A stretch of DNA of 64,000 nucleotides, taken from positions 1,227,501-1,291,500 of the forward strand of contig NZ_LR778174.1 in assembly GCF_902810435.1 (NCBI RefSeq), given 5' to 3'. Numbering within the stretch: the first letter of the stretch is position 1; every line of letters begins with the position of its first letter. Source of the DNA: Veillonella parvula (GTDB lineage: Bacteria; Bacillota; Negativicutes; Veillonellales; Veillonellaceae). The position numbers and the translations under genes are program-made. Below the pieces are notes generated by a model, which was not told where the DNA came from, did no database searches, and worked only from the letters and a program-made list of their open reading frames with translations. Shown here piece after piece: positions 17,873 to 27,091 of the stretch.

Positions 17873-18973
17873 TTAATAATCTTTAAGTAATGAAATAGCA
17901 ATTTCTGCATTGCGTTGGGAATCTACACGCAATGATTCAATGCGGTCATAAGATGCTTGATACTCCTCACGAGAATTCAACAATTTATGACACCATTGAT
18001 ATAAGGCTTCTTCACGCAAATGAGTCATTGTGCCAATAGGCTCTTGACCAATCATATGTAAAAAGCTTGTAATTTTAGGATCATAGGAAATACCAATAAC
18101 TGGTTTTCCCATTAAAGAACTAAAAACTAAAGCGTGAAGACGTATACCAATCATGAGGTCCACATTTCCAGATAATGACACTTGTTGCTCTGTAGAGAAC
18201 GGACCTTCTAGCACAATAGCGCCATTCGGCATATAGCTGGCAATGATCTTAGCCTCTTTTGTATCCTCAGGATGTGACATAGGAATAAAGATAATTTCCA
18301 CATTATCTTGTTCTTGCAATCTGCTCAATACATTAGCTAAGGATTCTCTATACTCTGTATCCTCTTTCCAACTACGAACCGCCACACCAATTCGTTTACG
18401 TTGTTCATCTGCTTCAAATATTTTAGATATATACCCTTTCAGAATATGAGAGCCAATTGAAAGATCTGCTGGTTGCATGGCCAATACCGCATCTGCAGTA
18501 ACTTCTACATCTTCAATTCCCAAAGAAACTAGTTCATCCTTTGAAATAGAATCTCTAACTGTAATAGTATCTACAAAACGCAATACAAATCCAACGGCAC
18601 GACGTGTTGATGAACGATTTAAAGGACCAATACCTTGGGAGTATAGCATTACTTTTTTCCCAAGCAACTTTGCTAGTGCCATAATACTTAAGTAATAGTA
18701 AGTATTGCGAATACTAGTAGCATCTTGTAATAAACTACCACCACCACTAATAACAAGATCCGAATGAGCAATTGCTTTTAAGATACCCAATGCAGAGAAT
18801 GTACCTACAGCATTAATATTATGCTTTTTACTAGTCTCTTTAGGATTACCAGAAATTACAGTAATATGTGCATCAGCCTCTTCTTTACGAATAGCATCGA
18901 TAATAGCACAAAGCATGGCCTCATCACCAGCATTACCAAAGCCATAATAACCAGAGATAACAATATTACTCAT
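17873..18973 (-). CDS. csaB: CsaB-like polysaccharide pyruvyl transferase
   Basis: A 366-residue GT-B-like pyruvyltransferase. It starts with the typical ISGYYGFGNAGDEAML motif (4-19) and has VISGGGSLLQDATSIR (about 93-108), LYSQGIGPLNR and the conserved C-terminal IGIRLHALVFSSLMGKPVIGISYDPKI block. CsaB adds pyruvate ketals to cell-wall polysaccharide, in some Firmicutes to anchor SLH-domain surface proteins; which polymer is modified here is unknown. The ATG at 18971-18973 lies 6 nt after a strong GGGAGG; it overlaps the end of the DUF5693 gene by 8 nt. Confidence 0.92.
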   Translation of the reverse strand: MSNIVISGYYGFGNAGDEAMLCAIIDAIRKEEADAHITVISGNPKETSKKHNINAVGTFSALGILKAIAHSDLVISGGGSLLQDATSIRNTYYYLSIMALAKLLGKKVMLYSQGIGPLNRSSTRRAVGFVLRFVDTITVRDSISKDELVSLGIEDVEVTADAVLAMQPADLSIGSHILKGYISKIFEADEQRKRIGVAVRSWKEDTEYRESLANVLSRLQEQDNVEIIFIPMSHPEDTKEAKIIASYMPNGAIVLEGPFSTEQQVSLSGNVDLMIGIRLHALVFSSLMGKPVIGISYDPKITSFLHMIGQEPIGTMTHLREEALYQWCHKLLNSREEYQASYDRIESLRVDSQRNAEIAISLLKDY

Positions 18974-21008
18974 GGTCAACCTCCCTAGCTTGGAACCATT
19001 GTGTTACGTACATCATAAACCGTACTGCGATGATAAGAAGCACTCCAAAAAGGGCGCCAATTAACAAACCATCATAACCACGCATGATGGACATGAACAC
19101 TGGCGTTCTAAGATGACAGAAGGTTTCAACCATTGAAGCAATGCCAATAACACCAGCTAGAGTTAATAAGAAATGAATTACTGTAGGCCACTTACGCATG
19201 AACGCAAAGGTAGCTAGCATTAAAGCAGGATGACCAATAATGAACTCTTTTTCACGCGGTCTCGCATACATTGCATTTTCAAGAAAACGACGTAGCATAA
19301 GTTCAAAGCCTGGTACAGGAACACCTGCAGTGTGTCCACTACGGCCAACAAATACCCATACTGCGCCACCAAGTGCTGCTATTATAAAGAATACATATAA
19401 TTTAACATCCATAGTTAAGAATTCCACTACAAATGTTTTCGCTTCTTCTTTGGAATTAATCATGCGGCCGTTCCACAATGGGAATCGTTGAAGGTACGCA
19501 ATAATAACTAAAATAATTGGCAGAACAAAGGTCAACTTAACACCTCTAAAGAGAGCAAACTCCATAAAGAATTTCGTATTGCCCAATAAAGATGCGATAT
19601 ACATACCGCCAATAGCAGCAAATAATGCAGCAATTACAAGGTATAATAAGGCAAGAATAGTAGACTTAATGGTACCTAATGGACGTGCACCATCATAACG
19701 GCGCCACTCTTCCATCAAGCGTATCATAGCACCTACAGGAGCCATAATAGCACTAGATAGAGCCCATATTTGAGTAATTAAGGTACCACTTGTAAGAATA
19801 AATACAACAATGGATGCCAAAGAAATGCCAAAAAAGGCCACAAGTTGCGTATGCTTAGACATTGGTAACATCATTTGTAGAACATATACAAAAAGTGCGA
19901 TAGCCCCGATCATTGTAATAACTACTAATAATGGATTTGGTGTATAAGCAGGATAAATATCCGCTGGACCAAATTCATAACCTTTTACAGCCAATTTCTC
20001 TGTAGCTATATTAATATAGTTGATTGTAGTCTGTAAAACAGTTTCATTATTTATACCTGTTTCATACATCGGAAACAAGTTAAAACGAATATTTCGTTCT
20101 ATATCACTAATGTAAAAGCGTTGTGCCGCTTCTTCAGGGGTAATTTTCTTTAACTCCTCTTTAGCGATAGTATACACACGACCTACACTATAATTATTTT
20201 TGGCCGCCATTTCCAAGAAACCTTGTTGTGGCTCATACTGCAACTGATTTACAGCTTCGATACCAACTAGTGGAATATGGTTTTTATTTAGTAATGCTAA
20301 TGTTTCATCCGTTAAATTAGGTGCACCTAGAGCTTCTTTACCAGCAAAAATCATCCCTGTTACATGAGGAATGCCTTCAAGTCGTTTAAATACATATTGA
20401 ATATCTTCAGATGTTACGTTTCTATAGTTTGTTGGACGAACGATAACATTGAAACCACGATCTGCAACCTCTTGTGCTTGCAACTTTGAAATACCAAGAT
20501 TCATCTTTGCATAGCTATCTGCTGTTGCACCATACAATTCAAGAACAGGACCAATACTTGTATTAAGCTCTTTCACCTTGTCCTTGCCAATACGGTGGTA
20601 TAAATCCTCTCGAATTTCTTTATAATAACCTTCTTTACCTGAAATTAATGCCACATAAGTCGCCCCAGGTTTAATCGCAGCGCCATTAACACGAACAGAG
20701 TCCATCTCTTCAGAGCTTAATACTTTAACTTGGCCCGCATCTTTTGCTTTTTCTAACGTGCGATCATAAATAGCAAAAGCAGTCACACCAGCATTACGTA
20801 ATGCATCAAAAGCTTCTTGTTGACTACGCTTTTCAAAGGCGCTGGCTCGTAAAACTGCATCATAGTCTACAATATTTTCAATATGATTTTGAGATTTCTC
20901 AATCTGATGGCGTTCAAATACTAAGTATAAGGAAGATAAAAGACCTATAATAATACAAAGTATAAGAATCCATGAGTACTTACTTTTTTGTGTGTTCCGA
21001 TGATTCAC
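18966..21008 (-). CDS. DUF5693 family multi-pass membrane protein
   Basis: A 680-residue protein. One N-terminal transmembrane helix (about 13-31), a large extracytoplasmic domain (about 35-345, mixed alpha/beta, starting AFEKRSQQEAFDALRNAG), then about eight transmembrane helices (about 355-670). It matches the DUF5693 family that is regularly found directly before csaB in Negativicutes and Clostridia, implying a role in the same wall-polymer pathway (export, flipping or modification), but no function is known to me. The gene overlaps csaB by 8 nt, which supports co-translation and a shared process. Confidence 0.8.
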   Translation of the reverse strand: MNHRNTQKSKYSWILILCIIIGLLSSLYLVFERHQIEKSQNHIENIVDYDAVLRASAFEKRSQQEAFDALRNAGVTAFAIYDRTLEKAKDAGQVKVLSSEEMDSVRVNGAAIKPGATYVALISGKEGYYKEIREDLYHRIGKDKVKELNTSIGPVLELYGATADSYAKMNLGISKLQAQEVADRGFNVIVRPTNYRNVTSEDIQYVFKRLEGIPHVTGMIFAGKEALGAPNLTDETLALLNKNHIPLVGIEAVNQLQYEPQQGFLEMAAKNNYSVGRVYTIAKEELKKITPEEAAQRFYISDIERNIRFNLFPMYETGINNETVLQTTINYINIATEKLAVKGYEFGPADIYPAYTPNPLLVVITMIGAIALFVYVLQMMLPMSKHTQLVAFFGISLASIVVFILTSGTLITQIWALSSAIMAPVGAMIRLMEEWRRYDGARPLGTIKSTILALLYLVIAALFAAIGGMYIASLLGNTKFFMEFALFRGVKLTFVLPIILVIIAYLQRFPLWNGRMINSKEEAKTFVVEFLTMDVKLYVFFIIAALGGAVWVFVGRSGHTAGVPVPGFELMLRRFLENAMYARPREKEFIIGHPALMLATFAFMRKWPTVIHFLLTLAGVIGIASMVETFCHLRTPVFMSIMRGYDGLLIGALFGVLLIIAVRFMMYVTQWFQAREVDHE

Positions 21009-21020
21009 GACAAATCCTTT

Positions 21021-21716
21021 CTAGTTGAGTACAGGTTTAACTTTAATGAGAATTTCACCATTATCAACAGTCAAACTTTCCGCTTTTACAGGAATTGGAA
21101 AATTGTTGAAGTCATAAATTTGAGTACTTTCTAACACATTAGATGTCATACCAGGAATTGTAGCACCATTTATGGTGAACTTTTTAGGTGAAAACAATAA
21201 TGTATTGCCCTTTAATTCTAAATTCCCATCTAATTTAACATCTCCTTTAAACACCATGCCTACATTCATTTTACCGATTAGGCTGATATTATCTTTACTA
21301 ATGTCAACTTGTACGTCTTGAATATCACTACCTGCTTCATTACTTAAGAAAGTCGCTAAATCAGCTTTATTAATAGTCCCATCAATACTAGCAGTCCCAA
21401 CACTAACGATATCAATTTGTTGACTAGCTAATAAAGAAATTGGATTAACAAGAATTTGTTTAGCATCATATCGGAAGCTAGCAAAATTCAATTTACCCAG
21501 TTTAATATTCTCCAAAGTGCCATAAACACGATCCACCTCACCATATAAAATTTTGAAAGCAGGTTGAGCCTCAACATTTACTGTTTGAGCCGTTGGTTTC
21601 AATGTTTCATTTAATTGACTTTCAATACGAGAGCCAATAAAAGATGGTAATAAAAATTGGGATGCCACTACAAGAGCAATAATTAGCACTAATAGGAATA
21701 GTAAAAACTTTTTCAT
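21021..21716 (-). CDS. DUF2993 (LmeA-like) lipid-binding envelope protein
   Basis: A 231-residue protein with an N-terminal hydrophobic signal/anchor (about 3-25, Lys-Lys then Phe/Leu/Ile-rich) and a DUF2993 domain. The pattern of short beta strands with alternating hydrophobics and the closing ESLTVDNGEILIKVKPVL is typical. Relatives such as mycobacterial LmeA bind phosphoinositides in the periplasm; lipid binding or transfer in the diderm envelope is a reasonable inference only. Twelve nucleotides precede the DUF5693 gene, and 8 nt follow prfB. Confidence 0.75.
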   Translation of the reverse strand: MKKFLLFLLVLIIALVVASQFLLPSFIGSRIESQLNETLKPTAQTVNVEAQPAFKILYGEVDRVYGTLENIKLGKLNFASFRYDAKQILVNPISLLASQQIDIVSVGTASIDGTINKADLATFLSNEAGSDIQDVQVDISKDNISLIGKMNVGMVFKGDVKLDGNLELKGNTLLFSPKKFTINGATIPGMTSNVLESTQIYDFNNFPIPVKAESLTVDNGEILIKVKPVLN

Positions 21717-21724
21717 AGTATCTC

Positions 21725-22832
21725 CTAAATTGTTAAGTTAGCCTCTTTTTTTAAGAAACCTTCGATAAATGGGTCTAAGTTGCCATCCATAACAGCTTGA
21801 ACATTACCAGTTTCTACACTAGTACGATGATCCTTAACAAGATTATATGGATGGAATACATAGGAACGAATTTGACTTCCCCACTCAATTGCTTGGTAGG
21901 TACCTCCAATCTGTTCTTTAAGTTCAGCTTGCTTTTCGAGCTCTAACTCAAATAGTTTCGCCCGTAACAAACGTAAAGCTTGTTCTCTATTCTGCATTTG
22001 AGAACGTTGTGTTTGGCATTGTACTACAATACCTGTCGGCTTATGTGTCATGCGAACAGCAGAATCGGTTTTATTAATATGCTGACCACCAGCGCCACTA
22101 GCACGATATGTATCAACTTGAACGTCTTTCATATCGATATTAATTTCCACAGTATCATCGATTTCAGGCATTACATCGACAGCAGCAAATGATGTGTGAC
22201 GTCGAGCCGCAGCATCAAATGGTGAAATACGAACGAGACGATGTACACCTTTCTCAGACTTCAAGTAACCAAAGGCATTTTCACCTTTAACAAGGAATGT
22301 AGCAGATTTTATTCCTGCTTCATCACCAGGTTGTTCATCCATTAACTCGATGGAAAAGCCAGATTTTTCAGCCCAGCGCAAGTACATGCGAATTAACATA
22401 GAACACCAATCTTGTGCCTCAGTCCCACCAGCACCGGCATGAAATGTTAAAATAGCATTATTTGCATCATATTCACCACTTAACAATAAAAGTACTTCTT
22501 GCTTTTCCAAGGTTTCTTCTATTTGCTTAACATATTCCTTGATTTCACTCTCCATGGAGAGATCATCTTCATCTATAGCCATTTCAAGCATCACATTAGC
22601 ATCTTCAATATCACTAACAAGTTGCTTATAGCTTTCTACAGCATTTTTTAATTGTGTGGCCTCTTGAGAAATCTCACGAGCTTTATCTGGATTATCCCAA
22701 AATGTAGGATCACTCATCTGTACATCAAGTGTAAATATTCGGTCTTCCTTTTGAGCGATGTTAAAGTGAATCCCTCATCCCATAAATACGTTCTTCTAAA
22801 TTAGAAATAATCGGTTTTAGATCTTCTAACAA
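21725..22832 (-). CDS. prfB: Peptide chain release factor 2, with programmed +1 frameshift
   Basis: RF2 ends translation at UGA and UAA. The frame-0 part is 23 codons from a TTG start at 22830-22832 (preceded by AAAGGTGGTGA, 7-nt spacing) to CTT at 22764-22766, then TAA at 22761-22763. Skipping one base at CTT-T and continuing from 22762 gives 345 more residues, total 368, the normal RF2 length. The short first part (LEDLKPIISNLEERI...MRDSL) matches the known RF2 amino terminus, and the second contains SPF (stop recognition, in RISPFDA) and GGQ (catalysis, in GAGGQHINK). A gene call beginning at the ATG at 22717 would lose the amino-terminal helix. The frameshift stop is TAA, not the usual TGA. 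Confidence 0.92.
22760..22777 (-). promoter_or_regulatory. prfB: prfB programmed +1 frameshift site (AGGGA...CTT TAA C)
   Basis: On the minus strand a Shine-Dalgarno-like TGAGGGA (771-777) precedes CTT (764-766) and the in-frame stop TAA (761-763) followed by C. This is the layout of RF2 recoding sites: an internal SD pushes the ribosome forward while it waits at the stop. The slip is CTT to TTT, and the next codon becomes AAC (Asn) rather than the usual GAC (Asp). Confidence 0.85.
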
Positions 22833-22892
22833 TTTATGTTCACCACCTTTAGTTAATTAGTCTATTACATCAATAAACTATTACCTTAACAA

Positions 22893-22944
22893 AATAGAAA
22901 AATGGCCGTTGCCCAGTGGAAATCCCTTTGAGCAACGTGCCATT
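22893..22944 (-). terminator. Intrinsic terminator after secA
   Basis: On the minus strand a hairpin with ATGGC and CGTTGC arms (901-943, one bulged A) is followed by a T-rich stretch (889-902). It lies just after the secA stop and separates secA from prfB, so prfB needs its own promoter or read-through. Confidence 0.75.
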
Positions 22945-22952
22945 CACAAATC

Positions 22953-25388
22953 TTAATCTATGTTTTGTGGCTCCAACACATCTTCATGATGGGATTGTGC
23001 ACCTTCTAAGTGATCAACTGGTTCTTCGATTTCTTGAATCAATTGTGCACGAATTTTGTATAATGCCATGATTGTCTCATCTTGAATAGCTGCAATCATG
23101 TTTTGGAACATATCAAAAGCTTCAAACTTATATTCTACCAACGGATTCTTTTGACCATATGCACGAAGGCCAATACCTTCTCGTAACATATCCATATTAT
23201 CCAAATGTTCCATCCATTTATTATCAACAACGCGCAACATAATCGCCTTTTCAAGTTGACTAAACATAGCCTCTCCAAGCATATCAACGCGATCTTGATA
23301 CTCTTCATGAGCAATTTCTAATAAGCGTTCTAATAAGTCTTGACGACTATATTCTTCCATATCTTGAGAAGACATAATCTCTTCTGTTAAGAAATATTGA
23401 CTTAAATGTTTATAGAGACCTTCATAATCCCATTCTTCTGGATAGAGCTTTTCATCAGCATAAGCATCTACAGATTCGGTAACAAGCTTGTCAATCATTT
23501 CATTAATTGTTTCACGCAAGGATTCGTTACGTAAAATACGGCGTCGTTGTTCGTATAATACTTCACGTTGTTGATTCATAACATCATCATACTCAAGTAC
23601 ATATTTACGAATATTATAGTTATGATCCTCTACTTTCTTTTGAGCACGTTCAATAGATTTAGTAATCAAAGAATGCTCGATAGGTTCATCCTCTTCCATA
23701 CCAAGTTTATCCATGATACCTGTAATATTGTCAGCACCAAAGATACGCATTAAGTCATCTTCTAATGATAAGAAGAATTGAGAAGAACCAGGATCCCCTT
23801 GACGACCAGCACGTCCGCGTAATTGATTATCAATACGTCGGCTTTCATGGCGTTCTGTCCCCAAAATGGCTAACCCACCTAGTTCTGGCACACCTTCTCC
23901 AAGAGTAATATCAGTACCACGGCCAGCCATATTAGTAGCGATTGTTACCATTCCCATTTGGCCAGCAGCTGCAACGATTTCTGCTTCTTGTTCATGATGT
24001 TTAGCATTCAATACTTTATGAGGTACACCTGCACGCAACAACATATCTGAAAGTTCTTCAGACTGTGTAATAGATGTAGTACCAATCAAAATAGGTTGCC
24101 CTATTTGATGCCGTTCTACTGCATTACGTACTACGGCACGATATTTAGCAGCTTTAGTTTTAAAAATCTGATCTGGCAAATCCATCCGGATTAAAGGCTT
24201 ATTCGGTGGAATTGGTATAACCTCTAATCCATAAATATCGATAAATTCTTTTTCTTCTGTTTTAGCAGTACCTGTCATACCTGCTAATTTATCATACATA
24301 CGGAAATAGTTCTGGAATGTGACAGATGCTAAAGTTTGGCTTTCGCGTTCAACTTTCAAACCTTCTTTAGCCTCAATAGCCTGATGCAAACCATCAGAAT
24401 AACGGCGTCCAAACATCAAACGACCCGTAAACTCATCGACGATAACAACTTCACCATCTTTAACCACATAATCAGTATCACGATGCATCATAGCATAAGC
24501 ACGCAAAGAAGCACCAAGCAAATGATTCAACTCGATATTTTCTGCATCATATAGGTTTTCAACGCCAAGCATTTTTTCAACCTTTGCGATTCCAGAATCT
24601 GTAGGGGCAATAGTTTTTTGTTTTTCATCGATAACATAGTCTTCATCTTTTATAAGGTGAGGAACAATTTTAGCCAATTTATAATAATTATCAGTGGAAC
24701 GTTGACCAGGGCCTGAGATAATTAATGGTGTTCTTGCTTCATCAATAAGAATGGAGTCTACTTCATCCACAATGGCATAATTCAATGGTCGTTGTACCAT
24801 TTGAACAACATCGGTTACCATGTTATCCCGTAAATAGTCAAAACCAAACTCATTATTTGTACCATATGTAATATCACACGCATAGGCTTCTTTACGTTGA
24901 TTAAAGTCAAGATTAGCCACAATAAGGCCCGTGGAAAGTCCTAAGAAATTATATAAACGTCCCATTTGCTCGCTATCACGAGTCGCCAAATAATCATTTA
25001 CTGTTACAACGTGTACACCCTTACCGGTCAATGCATTCAAATATACAGGCAATGTAGCTACTAATGTTTTACCTTCACCAGTACGCATCTCAGCGATATT
25101 ACCATTATGTAGGCAAATGCCCCCCATTAACTGTACATCGAAATGACGCATACCTAAAACACGTTTAGATGCTTCACGAACTACAGCAAATGCTTCTGGC
25201 AATAAGTCGTCTAACGTTTCCCCTTTTTGCAAACGACGTTTAAACTCATCAGTTTTTGCCACTAAGTTAGCATCACTTAATTTAATATAATTAGGTTCAA
25301 TTTCATTAATATGATCTGCAATAGCACGCATTTTTTTAATTTCTTTTGCGTTATTATTGCCTAATAGCCTTTGTAAAAAGCTTAACAA
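22953..25388 (-). CDS. secA: Preprotein translocase ATPase SecA
   Basis: An 811-residue SecA, motor of the Sec secretion system. Visible are Walker [12 protein letters not shown] (about 93-103), Walker B region [21 protein letters not shown], the preprotein cross-linking region, helicase motif [13 protein letters not shown], and the [17 protein letters not shown] motif (about 500-520). The C-terminal zinc-binding tail with CxCxSG...CCG is missing; the protein ends [10 protein letters not shown] after a short linker. I choose a TTG start at 25386-25388 because AGAGGAGTGA lies 5 nt upstream and SecA proteins begin near this point; the ATG 24 nt earlier would place the Shine-Dalgarno inside the gene. 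Confidence 0.95.
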   Translation of the reverse strand: MLSFLQRLLGNNNAKEIKKMRAIADHINEIEPNYIKLSDANLVAKTDEFKRRLQKGETLDDLLPEAFAVVREASKRVLGMRHFDVQLMGGICLHNGNIAEMRTGEGKTLVATLPVYLNALTGKGVHVVTVNDYLATRDSEQMGRLYNFLGLSTGLIVANLDFNQRKEAYACDITYGTNNEFGFDYLRDNMVTDVVQMVQRPLNYAIVDEVDSILIDEARTPLIISGPGQRSTDNYYKLAKIVPHLIKDEDYVIDEKQKTIAPTDSGIAKVEKMLGVENLYDAENIELNHLLGASLRAYAMMHRDTDYVVKDGEVVIVDEFTGRLMFGRRYSDGLHQAIEAKEGLKVERESQTLASVTFQNYFRMYDKLAGMTGTAKTEEKEFIDIYGLEVIPIPPNKPLIRMDLPDQIFKTKAAKYRAVVRNAVERHQIGQPILIGTTSITQSEELSDMLLRAGVPHKVLNAKHHEQEAEIVAAAGQMGMVTIATNMAGRGTDITLGEGVPELGGLAILGTERHESRRIDNQLRGRAGRQGDPGSSQFFLSLEDDLMRIFGADNITGIMDKLGMEEDEPIEHSLITKSIERAQKKVEDHNYNIRKYVLEYDDVMNQQREVLYEQRRRILRNESLRETINEMIDKLVTESVDAYADEKLYPEEWDYEGLYKHLSQYFLTEEIMSSQDMEEYSRQDLLERLLEIAHEEYQDRVDMLGEAMFSQLEKAIMLRVVDNKWMEHLDNMDMLREGIGLRAYGQKNPLVEYKFEAFDMFQNMIAAIQDETIMALYKIRAQLIQEIEEPVDHLEGAQSHHEDVLEPQNID

Positions 25389-25434
25389 ACAAATCACTCC
25401 TCTACGGGACATCTTACATTATTTTATCTAACTT

Positions 25435-25463
25435 ATTATAACGAAAAAGCCTTGAATAGTCAA
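25435..25463 (-). promoter_or_regulatory. secA promoter
   Basis: -35 TTGACT (458-463), 17-nt spacer and perfect -10 TATAAT (435-440), about 47 nt before the secA start. The -35 lies in the loop of the inverted repeat at 449-475. Confidence 0.8.
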
Positions 25464-25475
25464 AGAATTCAAGGC
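25444..25475 (-). terminator. Second hairpin with T-tract overlapping the secA promoter
   Basis: Inverted repeat GCCTTGAA (449-456) and TTCAAGGC (468-475) followed on the minus strand by TTTTTC. It would act as a back-up terminator for transcripts coming from hpf. Its loop and right arm contain the secA -35 box, so the two elements share bases. Confidence 0.55.
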
Positions 25476-25502
25476 ATTTCAAGATTATTTATAGTATTAT
25501 TT

Positions 25503-25542
25503 TGGCAAAAAAGGTGGATGACTATTTTAAGTCATCCACCTT
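25503..25542 (-). terminator. Intrinsic terminator after hpf
   Basis: Twelve-base-pair perfect stem (AAGGTGGATGAC at 511-522 with its complement at 531-542) followed on the minus strand by TTTTTT. A strong terminator about 65 nt after the hpf stop. Confidence 0.88.
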
Positions 25543-25606
25543 AATATAATAATCGGCTGATTTAAAGTAGAAAGGAGTTAGGATTAAGTTCAGCCGACAT
25601 TATATA

Positions 25607-26134
25607 TTATTGAAGTTCTGGCTCGATCAAACCATAGAAACCATCATGTCTACGATAAACAACGTTCATCGCTTCAGTTTCAGCATTAAAGAACATAAAG
25701 AAATCGTGACCAATAAGATTCATTTGTAAAATCGCTTCCTCAACATCCATAGGGCGCACAACAAAGTGTTTGCGTTTTACAACTTCAATAGTTTCTTCTT
25801 CCACAGGAGCTGCCAAAGCTTCAGGATGGAAAGCTTCTTGTTTTTTGAAACGTTTAGCCAAACGAGTTTTATATTTATGGATTTGGCGAACAATTTTATC
25901 CACTACTAAATCAATAGCTGCGTACATATCATCATTAGTTTCCACACCACGAAGAACGATTTTATCAACAAAACATGTAAGTTCAATTGTAGATTTATCT
26001 TTTACAACGGATAAAACCGCTTGTGCATTTAACTCATCATCGAAGTAACGAGTCAATTTACTTAATCTTTTTTCGATATATGCTCTTAAGGCATCTGTCA
26101 CTTCAATGTTTTTTCCTCTAATTGCTACTTTCAT
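25607..26134 (-). CDS. hpf: Ribosome hibernation promoting factor, long form
   Basis: A 175-residue long HPF (RaiA/YvyD family). The N-terminal domain (about 1-100) has the beta-alpha-beta-beta-beta-alpha fold and binds the decoding centre; the basic linker KTRLAKRFKK follows; the C-terminal domain (about 115-175, FVVRPMDVEEAILQMNLIGHDFFMFFN) mediates dimerisation of 70S particles into 100S. The start is preceded by GAAAGGGTG. The gene has its own terminator and stands between secA and a cold-shock gene. In many Firmicutes the order is comFC-raiA(hpf)-secA-prfB, still visible here with insertions. Confidence 0.95.
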   Translation of the reverse strand: MKVAIRGKNIEVTDALRAYIEKRLSKLTRYFDDELNAQAVLSVVKDKSTIELTCFVDKIVLRGVETNDDMYAAIDLVVDKIVRQIHKYKTRLAKRFKKQEAFHPEALAAPVEEETIEVVKRKHFVVRPMDVEEAILQMNLIGHDFFMFFNAETEAMNVVYRRHDGFYGLIEPELQ

Positions 26135-26161
26135 AAGTCAACACCCTTTCTAAAAATCATC

Positions 26162-26205
26162 CACGAGATGCGAGTGTGTGGTATTATATAACCTTATCTC
26201 TCGTG
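26162..26205 (-). repeat. Inverted repeat in the hpf leader
   Basis: CACGAGA (162-168) and TCTCGTG (199-205) enclose about 30 nt that contain a TATAAT-like -10 (183-188). The T-rich stretch following on the minus strand is weak, so this may be an operator or leader hairpin rather than a terminator. No convincing -35 was found. Confidence 0.4.
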
Positions 26206-26305
26206 TTATATTTAGTATTTCTACATCTAACTGTAAAACTCCTTCTTTTTTATGTAAAAATTTTATATTTTTTGTAGAATTATGTATAAAATGTATATAG
26301 AAAAT

Positions 26306-26337
26306 CAAAAAACCCCGATAGTATATACTATCGGGGG
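26306..26337 (-). terminator. Intrinsic terminator after the cold-shock gene
   Basis: Perfect stem CCCCGATAGTA (313-323) with its complement (326-336) and TTTTTT on the minus strand. It closes the csp transcript 40 nt after its stop. Confidence 0.9.
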
Positions 26338-26376
26338 CCAATTATATATTGTTTTTATAATTTTTTTGGTATGTAG

Positions 26377-26574
26377 TTACGCTTTAACAACGTTAGCGGC
26401 TTGAGGTCCACGGTTTCCATCAACAATCTCAAATTCTACATTTTGACCTTCAGTCAAAGATTTGAAACCTTCGTCTTGGATTGCAGAGTAGTGTACAAAT
26501 ACATCGCTACCGTCTTCACGTTCAATAAAACCATAACCTTTTTCTGCGCTGAACCATTTTACTTTACCTAACAT
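26377..26574 (-). CDS. CspA-family cold-shock protein
   Basis: A 65-residue single cold-shock domain protein that binds single-stranded RNA and DNA. Key motifs are [12 protein letters not shown] with RNP1 KGYGFI (12-17) and RNP2 VFVHY (25-29); the domain ends with the usual [10 protein letters not shown]. The ATG is preceded by AGGAGG at good spacing. Monocistronic, with its own promoter and terminator and a roughly 50-nt AT-rich leader. Confidence 0.97.
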   Translation of the reverse strand: MLGKVKWFSAEKGYGFIEREDGSDVFVHYSAIQDEGFKSLTEGQNVEFEIVDGNRGPQAANVVKA

Positions 26575-26630
26575 GGTAACATCCTCCTAAAAAATATATA
26601 TATTGTCTTACTGTCTTGCTCTATATGTGT

Positions 26631-26659
26631 ATCATAACACAGCATGTATAAAATATCAA
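26631..26659 (-). promoter_or_regulatory. Promoter of the cold-shock gene
   Basis: -35 TTGATA (654-659), 17-nt spacer, -10 TATGAT (631-636), giving a leader of about 50 nt before the ATG. Confidence 0.65.
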
Positions 26660-27036
26660 ACAACAATATTTACATTTTTAATGAATATACAAACACTAGA
26701 AATAAGAATATCATTTGCTGTAAATCTCAAAAATCCCTATATCTATACATGTCATAAATAATTATATAAGCCCTATAAATTAATTGTATATTTTTATAAT
26801 CATAAAAATATGTGAATTAAAAATTATTGTTTTTAAAAATGACTGTATAAATTATTGTTATATCACAAATATTTATAGCAATAATCGTATTTTTCAGATT
26901 AATCTACACTTTAAATCTTTATACAAACTCTTTATAATTAATAAATACAGCCTAAAGGTTATCAAATATATTAATAGATATTAAGCTATACATATATAAT
27001 AAAAATTAATATAAATAAATAGGTTAAATTTAATGT
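26660..27036. other. AT-rich intergenic stretch without a recognisable gene
   Basis: About 380 nt of very AT-rich sequence between the csp promoter and the terminator of the amino-acid importer. Short open frames here lack ribosome binding sites and have biased, AT-driven composition. I see no convincing hairpin, promoter or repeat. Confidence 0.6.
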
Positions 27037-27081
27037 AAAAAAACAGGAAGCAATTTCTAATTCTAGAATTTGCTTCCTATA
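27037..27081 (-). terminator. Intrinsic terminator of the amino-acid importer operon
   Basis: Long stem (GGAAGCAATTTCTA at 047-060 with a near-perfect complement at 064-077) followed on the minus strand by a T tract, 11 nt after the ATPase stop codon. Confidence 0.85.
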
Positions 27082-27091
27082 ATATCATTAA

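Noticed and set aside
22717-22719. ATG start for a shorter RF2
   Set aside because: It lies within the conserved MSDPTFW segment; the upstream frame-0 piece, SD and slippery site show the real gene starts at 22832.
26150-26341. 63-residue minus-strand open frame before hpf
   Set aside because: It begins inside the csp terminator hairpin, has no ribosome binding site and an AT-driven composition.
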